DNA of 64,000 nucleotides from Adiantum capillus-veneris. Taxonomy: Eukaryota; Streptophyta; Polypodiopsida; Polypodiales; Pteridaceae. Position 1 is the first letter of the stretch, and each line of letters begins with the position of its first letter. Shown piece by piece: positions 46,891 to 58,065 of the stretch. Made by a program: the position numbers and the translations under genes. The notes under the pieces are model-generated. The model was given only the letters and a program-made list of their open reading frames with translations. It was not told where the DNA came from and made no database searches. The DNA lies in assembly GCA_014529385.2 (NCBI GenBank), contig CM043946.1:36645558-36709557 (forward strand). Reading direction: 5' to 3'.

Positions 46891-49800
46891 ATGAGTAGCG
46901 ACGAGGATGTGGGACCGTCCAACCGAAACACCTATCTCTCAACGAGGGTCTTATGTCCTTGTAATCAATGCAAGCATGCTGTGCGACGGACAAGACGTGT
47001 TTGTTTGCAGCACGTTCGCGAATTTTGCGAGTTCGATCCATCTATTATAGATCGAGTTGTTGCCAATTATAACTCGTCGGACTCTGACGCTGGCCAACAA
47101 GTAGCAATCTTGCAACCCAATAGACGTGTTCGCAGGCGCTTTGGTCAAGCAGCATATGTGAGGCCACAAGATGTAGCCTCTGACAGCTCGGGGGATGATC
47201 ATGCAGAGCACATTCCCAACGAGGCAATGTTTGAGCCCGAGATCGATGAAATGATCGAGACGATCATGGATTCAGAAAGGCTTATCTATGATGATATGAA
47301 AAGTGAAGCCGATACGCCATTGTATAATGGAGCACGTATGTCTAGATTGAAAGCACTCCTGGTTCTTCTCAACATGCAGGCAAAGTTTGGATGGAGTGAC
47401 ACTAGCGTCACAGCGCTTTTCAGGTGATCTATTACAATTAGTTTACTTTAATAGAACTCTAAATGTATAATGATCTGATAGATTTTTACACGACTGTATC
47501 ATATTTTTATGTTGTGTAGATTGCTGAAAGAGCACATACTACCAGCTGACAATGTGATGCCAGATTCCCGAGATGAAGCAAGAAAGATTTTGCGAAACTT
47601 GGGGATGGATTACAATTCTATCCACGCTTGTCCTAATGACTGCATTCTTTTCAGAGGGGAATACACAGACATGGAGAAGTGTCCGAAATGTGATTCCGAA
47701 AGATATCGAGTAGATCTCCACGGGACAAAAATTCCACAAAAGGTTTTGCGACATTTTCCTCTGCTTCCTCGCATCAAGCATTTCTTCGAATGTAAGTCCA
47801 TGGCCGCCCTAGCATCATGGCATGAGGAGAATAAATCTTCGGATGGTGTGCTACGAATTCCTGCAGATTGCGCAGCCTGGAAACATATAGATGGAACATG
47901 GTCAAATTTTGCCAGGGAAGCTCGAAATTTGCACTTAGGCCTGGCTATGGATGGCGTAAATCCATTTGGTCAAAGATCAACATCTTACAGTGTATGGCCC
48001 GTTGTCATCGTCAACTACAACATTCCCCCGTGGTTGACTACGAAGACGGGGCACCTATGGCTAAGCTTGATTGTGCCAGGGCGATATAAAGTGGGGAATA
48101 TGGATGTGTATCTTCGTCCACTATTGGAAGAGCTACAACAATTGTGGATTGGCATAGAGGTGGTGGATATGAGCCGACACACAGGACAACGGAATGCTTT
48201 GATCAGAGGCATTCTAATGTGGACCATGCATGACTATCCCGGGCTAACAGAATGCTCAGGTGATCTATTGACACTCACTACTCAGACACTGTAAATATTG
48301 TTTTTTCCCATAGTTGATCTATTATCATGTGTATACATGCAGGGCTTCAAACAAGCGGATATAGAGCATGTGTCACATGTGGACCTAGACTGAATGCACG
48401 TAGGGCACCCTCACTGAAGAAGCAAATCTACAAAGGTCATCAAGCGTATCTTCCAGAGAATCATGTGTTACGCGACGGCTTTTTGGGAAGAGAGCCACCA
48501 AGGATGTCTGCACAAGCATGGTTAGAGCAGAAGGAGATGTGCGATGACGGATTGCCTCTAGGGATGAAGAGACTATCTCTATGGTACGAGTTACCATACT
48601 GGCCCCGACTCATGATCAATCACTTGCTCGATCCAATGCACATATTCAAGAATGTGGGTAATCTACTATGGGACCATTTGACCGGCAAGAAAGATACTTT
48701 GGGAGCCAGAGTTGACCTTAGAAATGTGGATCATATGGAGCAATATTGGCCGCAAACAGCGTCTGATGGATCGATAAAACTCCCTAAAGCACCATGGATT
48801 TTCACAGGAGCCCAAGAACGCAAAGTAAAAGAGGCCATTCGATCTTTGCGGCGTAATGCACTCGCTCCGAACGTGTTTTACTAAAGAAGGAAAGCTTACC
48901 GGTTTGAAGTCACACGATTGGCATAAAATGTGTCAGGTACGTTCATAGTGGTCTTTAATATCATTGCATAAAATGTGGACTTTAATATCATTGCTGCACA
49001 TACTATACAGTTTATTTTACCGGTTGCCATTGAGGGATGTTTGTCTCTCGACATCCGTAACACAATCTACAAACTTGCAAAGCTGGTGCAATGGATCTCA
49101 CAAAAGGAGATCAACGTAGACTCCATACCATTCGCCAAACTAAATGCTGCGGAGCTTGTGTGCATGTTTGAGAAACATTTTCCTACTACCATGCTAACCA
49201 TTCAGGTGCATCTTCTTGTTCACATAGTTGATGAGGTGGAAATAGTTGGCACAGTTCATTCCAGATGGATGTTCTTCTTAGAGCGTTTCATGAAAACGCT
49301 TAAGGGATATGTGCGTCAAAAGGCACGTCCGGAGGGTAGCATGGCAGAAGGTTGGTTGGTATCAGAGTCCCTAGTGTACATTGGAGAGTGGCTAGACGGA
49401 TTTGATAAATCCCGGGACACGCTATGGCGAACCATAGATGATGAGCGCATATCTGGGATTGTCATGTGCAATCTTGGTGTTGAGAAGAAGATGACGGAAG
49501 ATCTAGAGGCTAAAATCAACCGATTTTGCATGCTTCACAATCCAGTGATGCAAAAGTGGATTTCACAATATGAGGATGCAAAGCAAGAGCGACAAAGGGT
49601 ACGAATCGAGTGGAGACGGGGAAGACGACCACCGATGCACTATCCAGCGGTTCTGGAGAGCCTACCAACCTTCATGAGCTTAAGATGGTTGCAGAACCAA
49701 TTGAAAAGCGCACAACAATGCGGTGACGAAGTGACTGAAGAAGAGTGGGAGTACTCTCGGGGTTGCGCGACCAAGGTAAGTTTGCAATGTACGACTAGCT

Positions 49801-50608
49801 AGTGAATTTATTTCTAAACGTTTGAACGGCCACTCATAATCTTTGTTCGTTGTAGTATAAGTCATACACAACAGCATGGTGTAAAGGTCGACATTTTAGC
49901 GTGGAACGAATCGACAAAAAGCGTTTTACTCAAGATTGTGGAATCATGGCAAAATTTGAACAGTCTAGTCGACGACGTTCCTCTAATGCAGATCCTGTGG
50001 TAGCGGAACTCACTTACTTCGGCACGCTGCAAGAGATTTTGAGGATCGATTACAGAGGATTTTTTGTCGACTTGTTCGACGTCCAATGGTTCAAGATAAT
50101 CATGGAGGGTCGCAACGCTACTGTGCGTAGAGGAGAGTCTGGTTTTCTTGAGGTGGATTCTACTAAGAAATGGACTGACCTAAGAGACACTTTCGTACTA
50201 CCCAAGCATTGTGAACAAGTAAGTATATAAATAGTTAACATCCCCCTTTTACAAGTTATGTGCTTGAAAGCTCTCATGTAAGTTATGTGGCTCTAGCAGG
50301 TAATATTTCATCCTACAAAGTCTACATCAAACTGGTGGTACGTCATAGAGGTAGCCCCTCGTAGTGCAAGGACGTATGAAGGCTACCATGTGCCAATCAC
50401 AACGACATAAATGGAGGAGATCAGAGAAGATGCTCAATCAGAAGCCGCTGCGGTGGTGCCAGACGAGCATCAAGATGCTACTACTCTATATGGGGTGCAT
50501 GCAGAGGAGCTACAAAATGAAACAGAGGATATGTGTTTAAACGGAGAGCTCTATATAGATATAGGAAGTTATGCTGAGTTATGCGAGGATGAGAGAGAGA
50601 TCTCTTAA
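46891..50608 (+). pseudogene. tnpD: TNPD-like CACTA transposase, split gene
   Basis: Exons inferred from GT-AG sites and protein continuity: 46891-47423, 47520-48259, 48343-48936, 49011-49775, 49856-50218 and 50300-50608. Exon 1 has the transposase-associated Cys region (CPCNQCK). Exon 2 continues with 'LLKEHILPADN' and CPNDCILFRGEY...CPKCDSERY (Transposase_21 type). Exon 3 includes WYELPYWPRLMINHLLDPMHIFKN, the Tnp2 core. Exon 4 is the DUF4218 domain (CMFEKHFPTTMLTIQVHLLVH). Exon 5 looks like DUF4216 (VDLFDVQWFK). A one-base frameshift near 48880 (T4 run) breaks exon 3, since KEGKLTGLKSHDWHKM is in another frame. TAA at 50408-50410 interrupts exon 6 and could be CAA. It would cut and join the element ends. 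Confidence 0.85.
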
Positions 50609-50880
50609 AGCCACAAATATTGTATTTGAACAATTTTGCTCCGTGTTGTAAAAGCTCTGGCTCTCTAAGTACCTTCCATGGTGTATAACGCTCTTTTCTA
50701 CTCGCGCTCACATCTTTTGATTGAAAATTCTGAGTTTTCGACTTGCCTCTTCTATCACTCGATTCATTGCGTCATTGTATTTATATGCGTCATTACGTCA
50801 TTGTATTTAATGGTCTTTGCATCATTGTCTACTCTATTCATTCAATATTAAGTTTAAATATTCGTGTGTTTAATGCAGGT

Positions 50881-52194
50881 ATGGATGATGAGGAGTTTCT
50901 TTCTTCTTTGTCACCGCAGCAGAGACAGTGGTACGTGGAGCGTCATCGCTTTGGCGCATCATCGCGCGTTCCTACACCATCCGCATCTCCCTCTCTTTCG
51001 GAGCATTCGGCGCGCTCCGAAGCTTCGGCGTCGACGAGACGAGCTTCACACTCGTCTAGACACCGGCGCTCTAGTGGTGGCGGTGGTGGTTGTTGTGGGG
51101 ATTCCGCCACCGATGCCTCCACACCACCTTGTGTTCGACGAGGCTCTTTACCCTCCCCTTCTTTGCCCGCCCCCACACCAGCCACAGCATCGCCATCTAC
51201 GCCAGGTTTTGCACGGCTGACTGTTCCTAGAAGCTACGCACCTCTACGTACTCCGCCAGGAGCCACCCCACTCGACACTCCTCGCTTCGGGGCCTAGACG
51301 CTGGTGGAGACACCTGACATCCGTACCCCCATCGACACGCCGCTAGAGACCCCTGCCGGGACACCCAGGTTCACGCGTCACCGGCCAGAGGGCTTGCCTT
51401 ACTCCGTCGACATCAGCGGCGGCATCATCATGGATGATAACGGCAAGAAGGTGATCTCGCGCATGCGTGGTCTTTGCTCTCAGCTGTTTAGACACTACAT
51501 ACTAAACAAATGGAGTGAAGTACCAAGTGATTTAAAAAACAGAGTCATCAGCATACTTCATGATGAGTTTCCCGTTCCAACACGGGATTAGCGCTTCAAT
51601 GAAGACCTGATGAAGATTCGAATGCGCGAATACTGCAAACACAAACGTTCCGAAGTGCAAAAAGCAATCAAGAATGGGTGGAACAGGCCAGATTGGTTGG
51701 CCAAAGAAGATTGGAAGAATGCGAAGAAAGCAGCGCGCGAGAATCCCGACAAGTGGAAGCAACAAAAGGATGCAGCCAGAGCGCGAGTAGAGGCAGGGAG
51801 CTCGCACCACTTGGGGAGCGGTGGATGGGCATCATTTGAGGCCGATTTTGTAATTCTTTTCACATTGCTCTTTATGCATGTTCGATAGTTTAGGGTTTAT
51901 GAGTTTTTTAGTTCTAACATAATGAAATCTTTGTATGTTTTGACAGTGGTCAATGACAGGACGTGATCCCACACCGTACGAGCGCGAGTACGCAGGCAGG
52001 AAGGGCTTAAACGCCCTGATGGACATTCTCAGTTCTCGCGGCGGCATGGTTAGTATTAGGGTTTACTCTTTTTTATTTTTTGTATTGTTTTATAAATGTC
52101 GTTATATGTTTATACTTACTGAAAGTTGTCTTATTGTCTTTTTTTGCAGAATCCGACAGATACGCCGCTTGGACGCGATGAGACGTCTGACTAG
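50881..52194 (+). pseudogene. Second CACTA gene (TNPA-like/Ptta type)
   Basis: Starts MDDEEFLSSLSPQQRQWY after an acceptor-like ATGCAG. A long Ser/Pro/Thr-rich disordered part is followed by a conserved block with LFRHYILNKWSEVPSDLKNRV and DWKNAKKAARENPDKWKQQ, as in plant 'transposase, Ptta/En/Spm' proteins that bind subterminal repeats. TAGs at 51295-51297 and 51588-51590 interrupt an otherwise continuous frame; CAG fits both. Later exons 51951-52048 and 52150-52194 encode TGRDPTPYEREYAGRKG and the end. This gene lies downstream of tnpD, as in other two-gene CACTA elements. Confidence 0.65.
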
Positions 52195-52539
52195 ACGACG
52201 TCAGTTTAGCCGTAGCTAGATAGCATTAGTTTAGGGTTTCTCATAGCTTATGTATCAAGCGACGGATTTTATACGTCTTTTTGAACCATGTATATTATTA
52301 CATTTGTCACCGCAGTTCCTTTTGCCAATCAATTCTTTATGCCTATGATGTTGTACAATTGTCATTATTACATTTGCCAATCAATTCATTTTGCCTCTGA
52401 TGTGTACAATTGTCAATTTTGCAAACAATGCGTCTTGTGGGTGATTATTTTGGGTCTATTATCTACCTTTGCACTTTTTTTAAAAAGTGAATCAAGTACA
52501 ATATGGTTGAATGCCCTGCCACCAAAAAAAAATTCTCTC

Positions 52540-52741
52540 GGGCGTCGCTATAGTCATCTGTGTAAACTTCGCTATAGGCGTCGCTATATGCGTCACTATA
52601 TAGCGACGCCTATAGCGACGCATATAGTGACGCTCTCGTAGCGACGCTCGTAGCGACGGTTTTAGCGACGCCGGGGGTTATAAAAACCCAATGTATTTCC
52701 GTCGCTAACAGCGTCACAAGAGCACACAACCTCTTGTAGTG
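52540..52741. repeat. CACTA right terminus and subterminal repeats
   Basis: At least nine GCGACG/GCGTCGCTAT units in alternating orientation end in CCTCTTGTAGTG. The interval 52195-52540 is AT-rich, with 'acaattgtcattattacatttgccaatcaattc' repeats, and holds no gene. Confidence 0.85.
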
Positions 52742-54290
52742 AAGGTCCACCACTTGTCCAACCTATAAGGTTATATATTAAATGGTATTTTTTCTCACCA
52801 CTTGTAATGACCATGATATGTTTTACATGGGGGTTTTGTTCCAAGGTCCACCACTTTTCCAAGATAACTCTATTCAAACATAGAGAGAAATAAAGGTCCA
52901 CCACTTGTCCAAGCTAGGCTCCATTGAAACACTCTAGGGGGTTTTATTTCAAGGCCCACCACTTGTTTAACCTATTATCCCTAGTAGCATGAGTGGTTTG
53001 GCTTCAAGATTCACCACTTGTACACTCTATGTCATTATATTGTGTTAAGGTCCACCACTTGTCCAACCTATAAGGTTATATATTAAATGGTATCCTTTCT
53101 CGCCACTTGAAATGCCCATGATATGTTTTACATGGGAGTTTCATTCCAAGATCCACCACTTGTCCAAGATAACCATATTTAAACATAGAGAGAAACAAAG
53201 GTCCACGACTTGTCCAAGCTAGGCTCCATTTAAACATGGAGAGAAGGAACCTCCATCATTTCTCCTAGATAGGATCCATTAAAACATGGACATAAGTAAG
53301 TTCCACCATGTCTCCTAGATGCTAGGCTCCATTGAAATACGCAAAACCCATGATATTTTATACATGGGTGATTTACATTCAAGGTCAACCATTTGTCCAC
53401 CCTATTATCCCTAGTAGGTTTTGTCTCACAATTCACCACTTTTTCACTCTATGTCATTATAATAAGAGGAATTGGGTGCTAAGGTCCACCACTTGTCCAG
53501 CCTATAAGGTTATACCTTGAATGGTATTTTTTCTCACCACTTGTAATGTCCATGACATGCTTTACATGGGGGTTTTGTTCCAAGGTTCACCACTTGTCCA
53601 AGCTAATTCTATTGAAACATAGAGAGAAACAAAGGTCCACCACTTTTCCAAGCTAGGCTCCATTGAAGCATGGACCTTAATACCAAATTATTCCTAGTAG
53701 CATGAGTGATATTTTGTACATGGGGGGTTTGCATTCAAGGTCCACCACTTGTCCAACCTACTTTTCCTAGTAGGTTTGGTCGCAAGATTCACCACTTGTC
53801 CACTCTATGTCATTATATTAATAATAATTGGGTGTTAAGGTCCACCACTTGTCCAACCTAGAAGGTTATATATTGAATGGTATTTTTTCTCACCACTTGT
53901 AATGTCCATGATATGTTTTACATGGGGATTTTGTTCCAAGGTCCACCACTTGTCCAAGCTAAATCTGTTCAAACATAGAGAGAAACAAACGTCCACCACT
54001 TGTCCAAGCTAGGCTCCATTGAAACATGGAGAGAATGATGCTCCACCATTTATCCAAGATAGACTCCATTGAAACATGGAGAGAAGTAAGCTCCACCATG
54101 TCTCGAAGATGCTAGAGTCGATTGAAATACCCAAAACCCCTGATACTTTGTACATGGGGGGTTTACATTCAAGGTCCACCACTTGTCCAACCTATTATCC
54201 CTAGTAGCATGAGTGGTTTGGTCTCAGGATTCACCACTTGTCCACTCTATATCATTATATTAAGAAAAATTGGGTTTCCATATCTAAATG
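52742..54290 (-). repeat. Satellite array, minus orientation, second part
   Basis: Continuation of the array after the CACTA element. About 53460-53850 repeats 44755-45117 nearly exactly (same 'gcattcaaggtccaccacttgtccaacctacttttcctagtagg'), so the region was duplicated within the array before or around the CACTA insertion. Confidence 0.85.
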
Positions 54291-54612
54291 GATCTTTGCT
54301 TGGATAAGTGGTAGACCTTGAGACCTAAATACCCATTCTACACTAGAGCATTGGTTAAGCCTTATGCACTTCAAGCATACCTTTAACAACAACTAGTAGT
54401 TATTAGTTGACTTAAGTCTAGTTGACCTCCATGGTATTGAGACTAAGAGAGAGTGTAGCATAAAAAAGAGTCAGGACTTTAATTTGACTTTCTTTCTATT
54501 AATGAGTAGATCATAGATGGATTTTGGTATCTAATAAAACCTTAGGGTAGACAATGTAAAACTCATGTCTATTGTTGTGTTTGCATTAAGTGTTCTTGTT
54601 CTTTAATTTCAG

Positions 54613-55388
54613 AACCATTACAGAAAAATGGATTGGCTATATGCTGGCATAAATTGAAGAAAACTATTGAGTTACCCATCCAACCTCCTCCAAGACCTTG
54701 TCCAAGGAATGAATCACCTCCTTATCACCTACCACTTTCTTTCAAGGACATCAAAAGAGTACTTATCTTGGATCTAGAGGGGTTACTTCTCAAGACAATT
54801 GAAATGAAACATGGAGATTCTATGCCATCTTGGGCTCAACACATGTGACTTGTGGAGGATAAAGATGAAGTTTATCATGTGGTGCGACCAGACGCACAAA
54901 GTTTTTTGGATTTTTGTGCTGAATACTTTGAGCTATGGATATGGAGTTGCTATAACTTAACAAGGGTGCAACGCATCACACAAAAATGTTTTCCTGAGCA
55001 GTATACCAAGTTCAAGGTGTTTATGAGTAACAAAAATTGCCAAAATCCAAATATTATGTTAGGATTTACAAGGGTTTATCACAAAAATTTGAGTGATATT
55101 TGGAAGATATTTGAGGATCTGGATGCAAACAATACCTTAATTTTTTATGACACTCCATATAGGGTGATGTGGAACATGCCAAGGACATATCTTATATTTC
55201 CAAAGATGTGGAGGAAAACTTCCGAGCAACTTCAAAACTTCTTGCAGAGAACCATAATTCCATGGTTGGTAGGATGGTTGTATGCAAGAGATAAGAGAGT
55301 CTATACATACAACACAATTGTAAATCAGTATAGTGATTCTGAGACAAATTATGTCCTTGGTGTGTACTTGTCAACACGAAAGAATTGA
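54613..55388 (+). pseudogene. Second FCP1-like exon
   Basis: Preceded by a TTTAATTTCAG acceptor at 54612. Pro-rich lead (PPPRPCPRNESPP), then an FCP1-type core with VLILDLEGLLLKT (motif-I position), RPDAQSFLDFCAEYFELWIWS, and LIFYDTPYRV in the motif-III place. The catalytic DxD is altered to DxE and the third motif lacks the DD pair, so activity is doubtful. TGA at 54846-54848 interrupts without frame loss; CGA fits. The exon phase matches the potential donor after 41239, giving a 13.4-kb intron. It could equally be a separate captured fragment or a duplicate of the first domain. Confidence 0.6.
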
Positions 55389-56155
55389 ATAAATATGGCC
55401 TTAAGATGCTTTTTTTATTCTAGTGTGTATCTTTCAACATTTGTATAATTTGATATAGTCTTTTTTATAAAAAAACAAAGGTGTGTCAATTTTATGAACA
55501 CTTGAATGGAGTGCACCCTACTCTAAGGACACTTCAATGTACTATTGGAGTGCATCCTATTGTAAGGGGACTCTGATGTATTGCTAGAGTGCACCCAGAT
55601 TTTTGGAGACTCATTTTTTATTTGATTGGGGCCTATGTTGGGTCATATAGTAAAAGAAATTCATTTTTTGTCAATTCATATCGAGGTTGCATTTATTTGT
55701 AACTATGAGAGAATTGATGTTTGATGTCAAAATAAAACTTGTAAGTATGGATCAGAGAATTCATGGACTTTAAATATGTGAGATGGATCTTTTTCTTGGG
55801 CACAAATGTTTGCTTCAAGAATTTTGTCATTACATACTTTACGTGAAAGAGTTTTAGAACCTAAAAGACTTTGAAAACAAAACTATGGAATCTAAGTGCA
55901 TGTATTCTTGAATGGCTTGAAAGTTGATGTATACATGCATGTCGCCTTGATGAAGATTTAGATCTGACAAGATGCAAAGCTAGAATTCTTGGAGTACGTT
56001 ACCTTTGTCAATTTGGTAATAACATATTTAACTTTATTTTATTATGGGTGGAAAATATATTATTATGTGCATTTGGAACCTAATTGCTTGACCTTCAAAC
56101 CAAGATTCCTATGTTATTTTTTCATATACTTTTTTGTAATGAATTAAGATTGTGG
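55389..56155. other. AT-rich spacer after the second FCP1-like exon
   Basis: Probable 3' flank. It contains a short repeat pair, 'gagtgcaccctactctaaggacac' and 'gagtgcatcctattgtaagggg', at about 55510-55570. No gene is seen. Confidence 0.5.
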
Positions 56156-57560
56156 ATACAAGGTCCACCACTTGTTCAAGCTAGATCTAAGAAAGTATAT
56201 ATACCGAGTCTTCAAACTAGTAAACCAAGGGAAGAGAGAAGCAGGGTCCATCACTTGTCCAAGCTTATCTCTAGACAACATAGAGAGATGTTAAGTCTAC
56301 TAATTGTCCAATATAGTCATGGAGAAATGATAGAAGGTTGATCCACTTGTCCAACATATCATCTCTAGTAAAATGGGAGGTTTGGCCTTAAGATTCACCA
56401 TGTAAACAACCTATACTTCATTGTATTATGAAGAGTAGAAAAGCAAAGCTCCACCACTTGTCTAAGGTAGTTCCAAAATCAACATGGAGAGAAGCAAGCT
56501 TCACCATTTGTCCAAGATAGGTTCCATTAAAACATGGAGAACCTCATATATGTTGTACATGGAAGCTTTTTTCCAAGGTCCACCACTTGTCCAAGCTAGG
56601 ATCCATTAAAACATGGATAGAAACAAGGCTCCACAACTCGTCCAACCGTTATAGCTGCAAAGTGTACCGGTAGTCTAAACTAGGCATGGGAAAATAATAG
56701 AAGGTCCACCACTTATCCAATATATTATCTCTAATAGCATGGGAGGTTTGGTCTCAAGATTTAGGAATTGGCTAACCTGTATTTCATTGTATTATGATGA
56801 ATTTGGTTTTAAAGTCAACTACTTATCCAAGATATAAGTTTATATCTTGAATGGTATTCCTTCCCATCACTTAGAAAACCAATGATATGTTGTACATGGG
56901 GGGGTTTGTTACAAGGTCCACCACTTTTCCAAGCTAGTTTCATTGAAACATGGATGAAGACAAGCTCCACCATTTGTTAAATCTAGACTCCATTGAAATC
57001 TATAAAATCCATTCTATGTTGTACATCGGGTTTTTGTTTTAAGGTCCAACACTTGTCCAAGCTAAGATCCATTGAAACATGGAGTAGAGAAACACTCCAC
57101 CACTTGTCCAAGCTAGGAAACATTGATAGTAGTTGGCTTAGTTTGAAGATCCACCACGTGTCTAAGCTAACTCTATTGAAACATAGAGAGAAGCAAAGGT
57201 CCACCAATTGTTCAAGCTAGGCTCCATCAAAACATGGACAGAAGCAAGCTCCACCATTTCTCCAAGATAGGCTCCATTGAAACATGGAGAGAATCAAAGG
57301 TCCACCATTTCTCCAAGCCAAGCTCTATTTGTCCAACCTATAAGGTTATATCTTAAATGGTAATCTTTCTAATCACTTGGAATACCCATGATATGTTTTA
57401 CATGGGGGTTTTGTTCCAAGATCACCACTTGTCCAAGCTAACTCTATTGAAACATAGAGAGAAGCAAAGGTACACCACTTGTCCAAGCTAGTCTCCATTG
57501 AAACAAGGAGAGAAGCAAGCTCCATCATTTCTCCAAGATAGGCTAGCATGGATAAGTGCA
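56156..57560 (-). repeat. Satellite array, minus orientation, third part
   Basis: It begins with the edge block shared with 42180-42310 ('gtcttcaaactagtaaaccaagggaagagag') and then runs in diverged GGTCCACCACTTGTCC units to about 57550. Confidence 0.85.
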
Positions 57561-58045
57561 CCTTGAAACCAACCTTCCTATGAGGCAATAGATCATATGC
57601 AACATATTTTATGTATGCCCCATGCCTCAAATTAAGAAGTTATAGATTAGAAGTGGACCTTGCTTGAATGTCACATGCAATAAATTAAGGAAAAATAGCC
57701 AAGTGGATTGTATTCCTCAATGGATCCTTGCTTTCACAAGTTGTGAACCTTGAGTCACTTTTACATTAACTTGGACAAGTGGTGGACCTAGAAACCAAGA
57801 TCTCTATGTTGAGATAAGTTGTAGGTAGGACAATAGAACATAGACAACCATAATGGATGCAATATACTCGTCTCCTAATAATCCAATTGATTGAAACCAT
57901 GGTATTTTAGTTGTTTTCATTGTGTATTGTATGTGCATAAAGTGGAATGAGACCTTAAGAAAACTCAAATTTTTGACAAAATCTCTATATTTTGTACATG
58001 ATATATTGAAAGTTGTCCAACCTGGGAATTGGAATTTTCCCACTT
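57560..58045. other. Right inner flank of the giant element
   Basis: AT-rich, with one plus-orientation motif copy, 'acttggacaagtggtggacc', near 57771, and the right subterminal block 'ggaattttcccacttta' touching the terminal repeat. No gene is seen. Confidence 0.5.
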
Positions 58046-58065
58046 TACCTAATATGGTCTTAAAG
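58046..58065 (-). repeat. Right terminal inverted repeat and AAAG duplication
   Basis: TACCTAATATGGTCTT (58046-58061) is the exact inverse of 4703-4718. AAAG (58062-58065) matches 4699-4702. Confidence 0.8.

Larger units (their letters stand above)
45121..52741 (+). mobile_element. CACTA (En/Spm) DNA transposon, 7.6 kb
   Basis: Termini CACTACAAGAGG and CCTCTTGTAGTG are perfect 12-bp inverted repeats with an AAG duplication. The subterminal 150-200 bp at each end are packed with GCGACGC/GCGTCGC units, partly as hairpins, the kind of site bound by TNPA in En/Spm. Two genes follow on the plus strand: a TNPD-like transposase (46891-50608) and a second, TNPA-like gene (50881-52194). GA and CA microsatellites lie at 45381-45411, 45545-45601 and 46759-46826. 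The transposase has a frameshift and a stop, so this copy is probably defective. Confidence 0.93.
4703..58061. mobile_element. 53-kb giant TIR DNA transposon (candidate)
   Basis: Seen directly: perfect 16-bp inverted termini (4703-4718 and 58046-58061, AAGACCATATTAGGTA), flanked by AAAG on both sides, inserted in a chromovirus gag whose frame is restored when the insert is removed. The interior carries a complete DDE-transposase-like ORF near the left end and a long split gene with ParB-like, SET and FCP1-like parts. It also has satellite arrays and two later insertions, a gypsy element at 19660-30926 and a CACTA element at 45121-52741. Without those two the element would be about 34.5 kb. 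Four-bp duplications and a long transposase are compatible with Sola-like elements, but I cannot assign the superfamily. Inference: the element moved as one unit. The alternative, two unrelated insertions or a rearrangement, does not easily explain matching termini, matching duplications and the gag join together. Confidence 0.75.

Noticed and set aside
4703-58061. Helitron, Polinton or virus-like giant element
   Set aside because: No Rep/helicase, DNA polymerase B, capsid or retroviral-type integrase belongs to the 53-kb element itself; ends and 4-bp duplications fit a TIR transposon.
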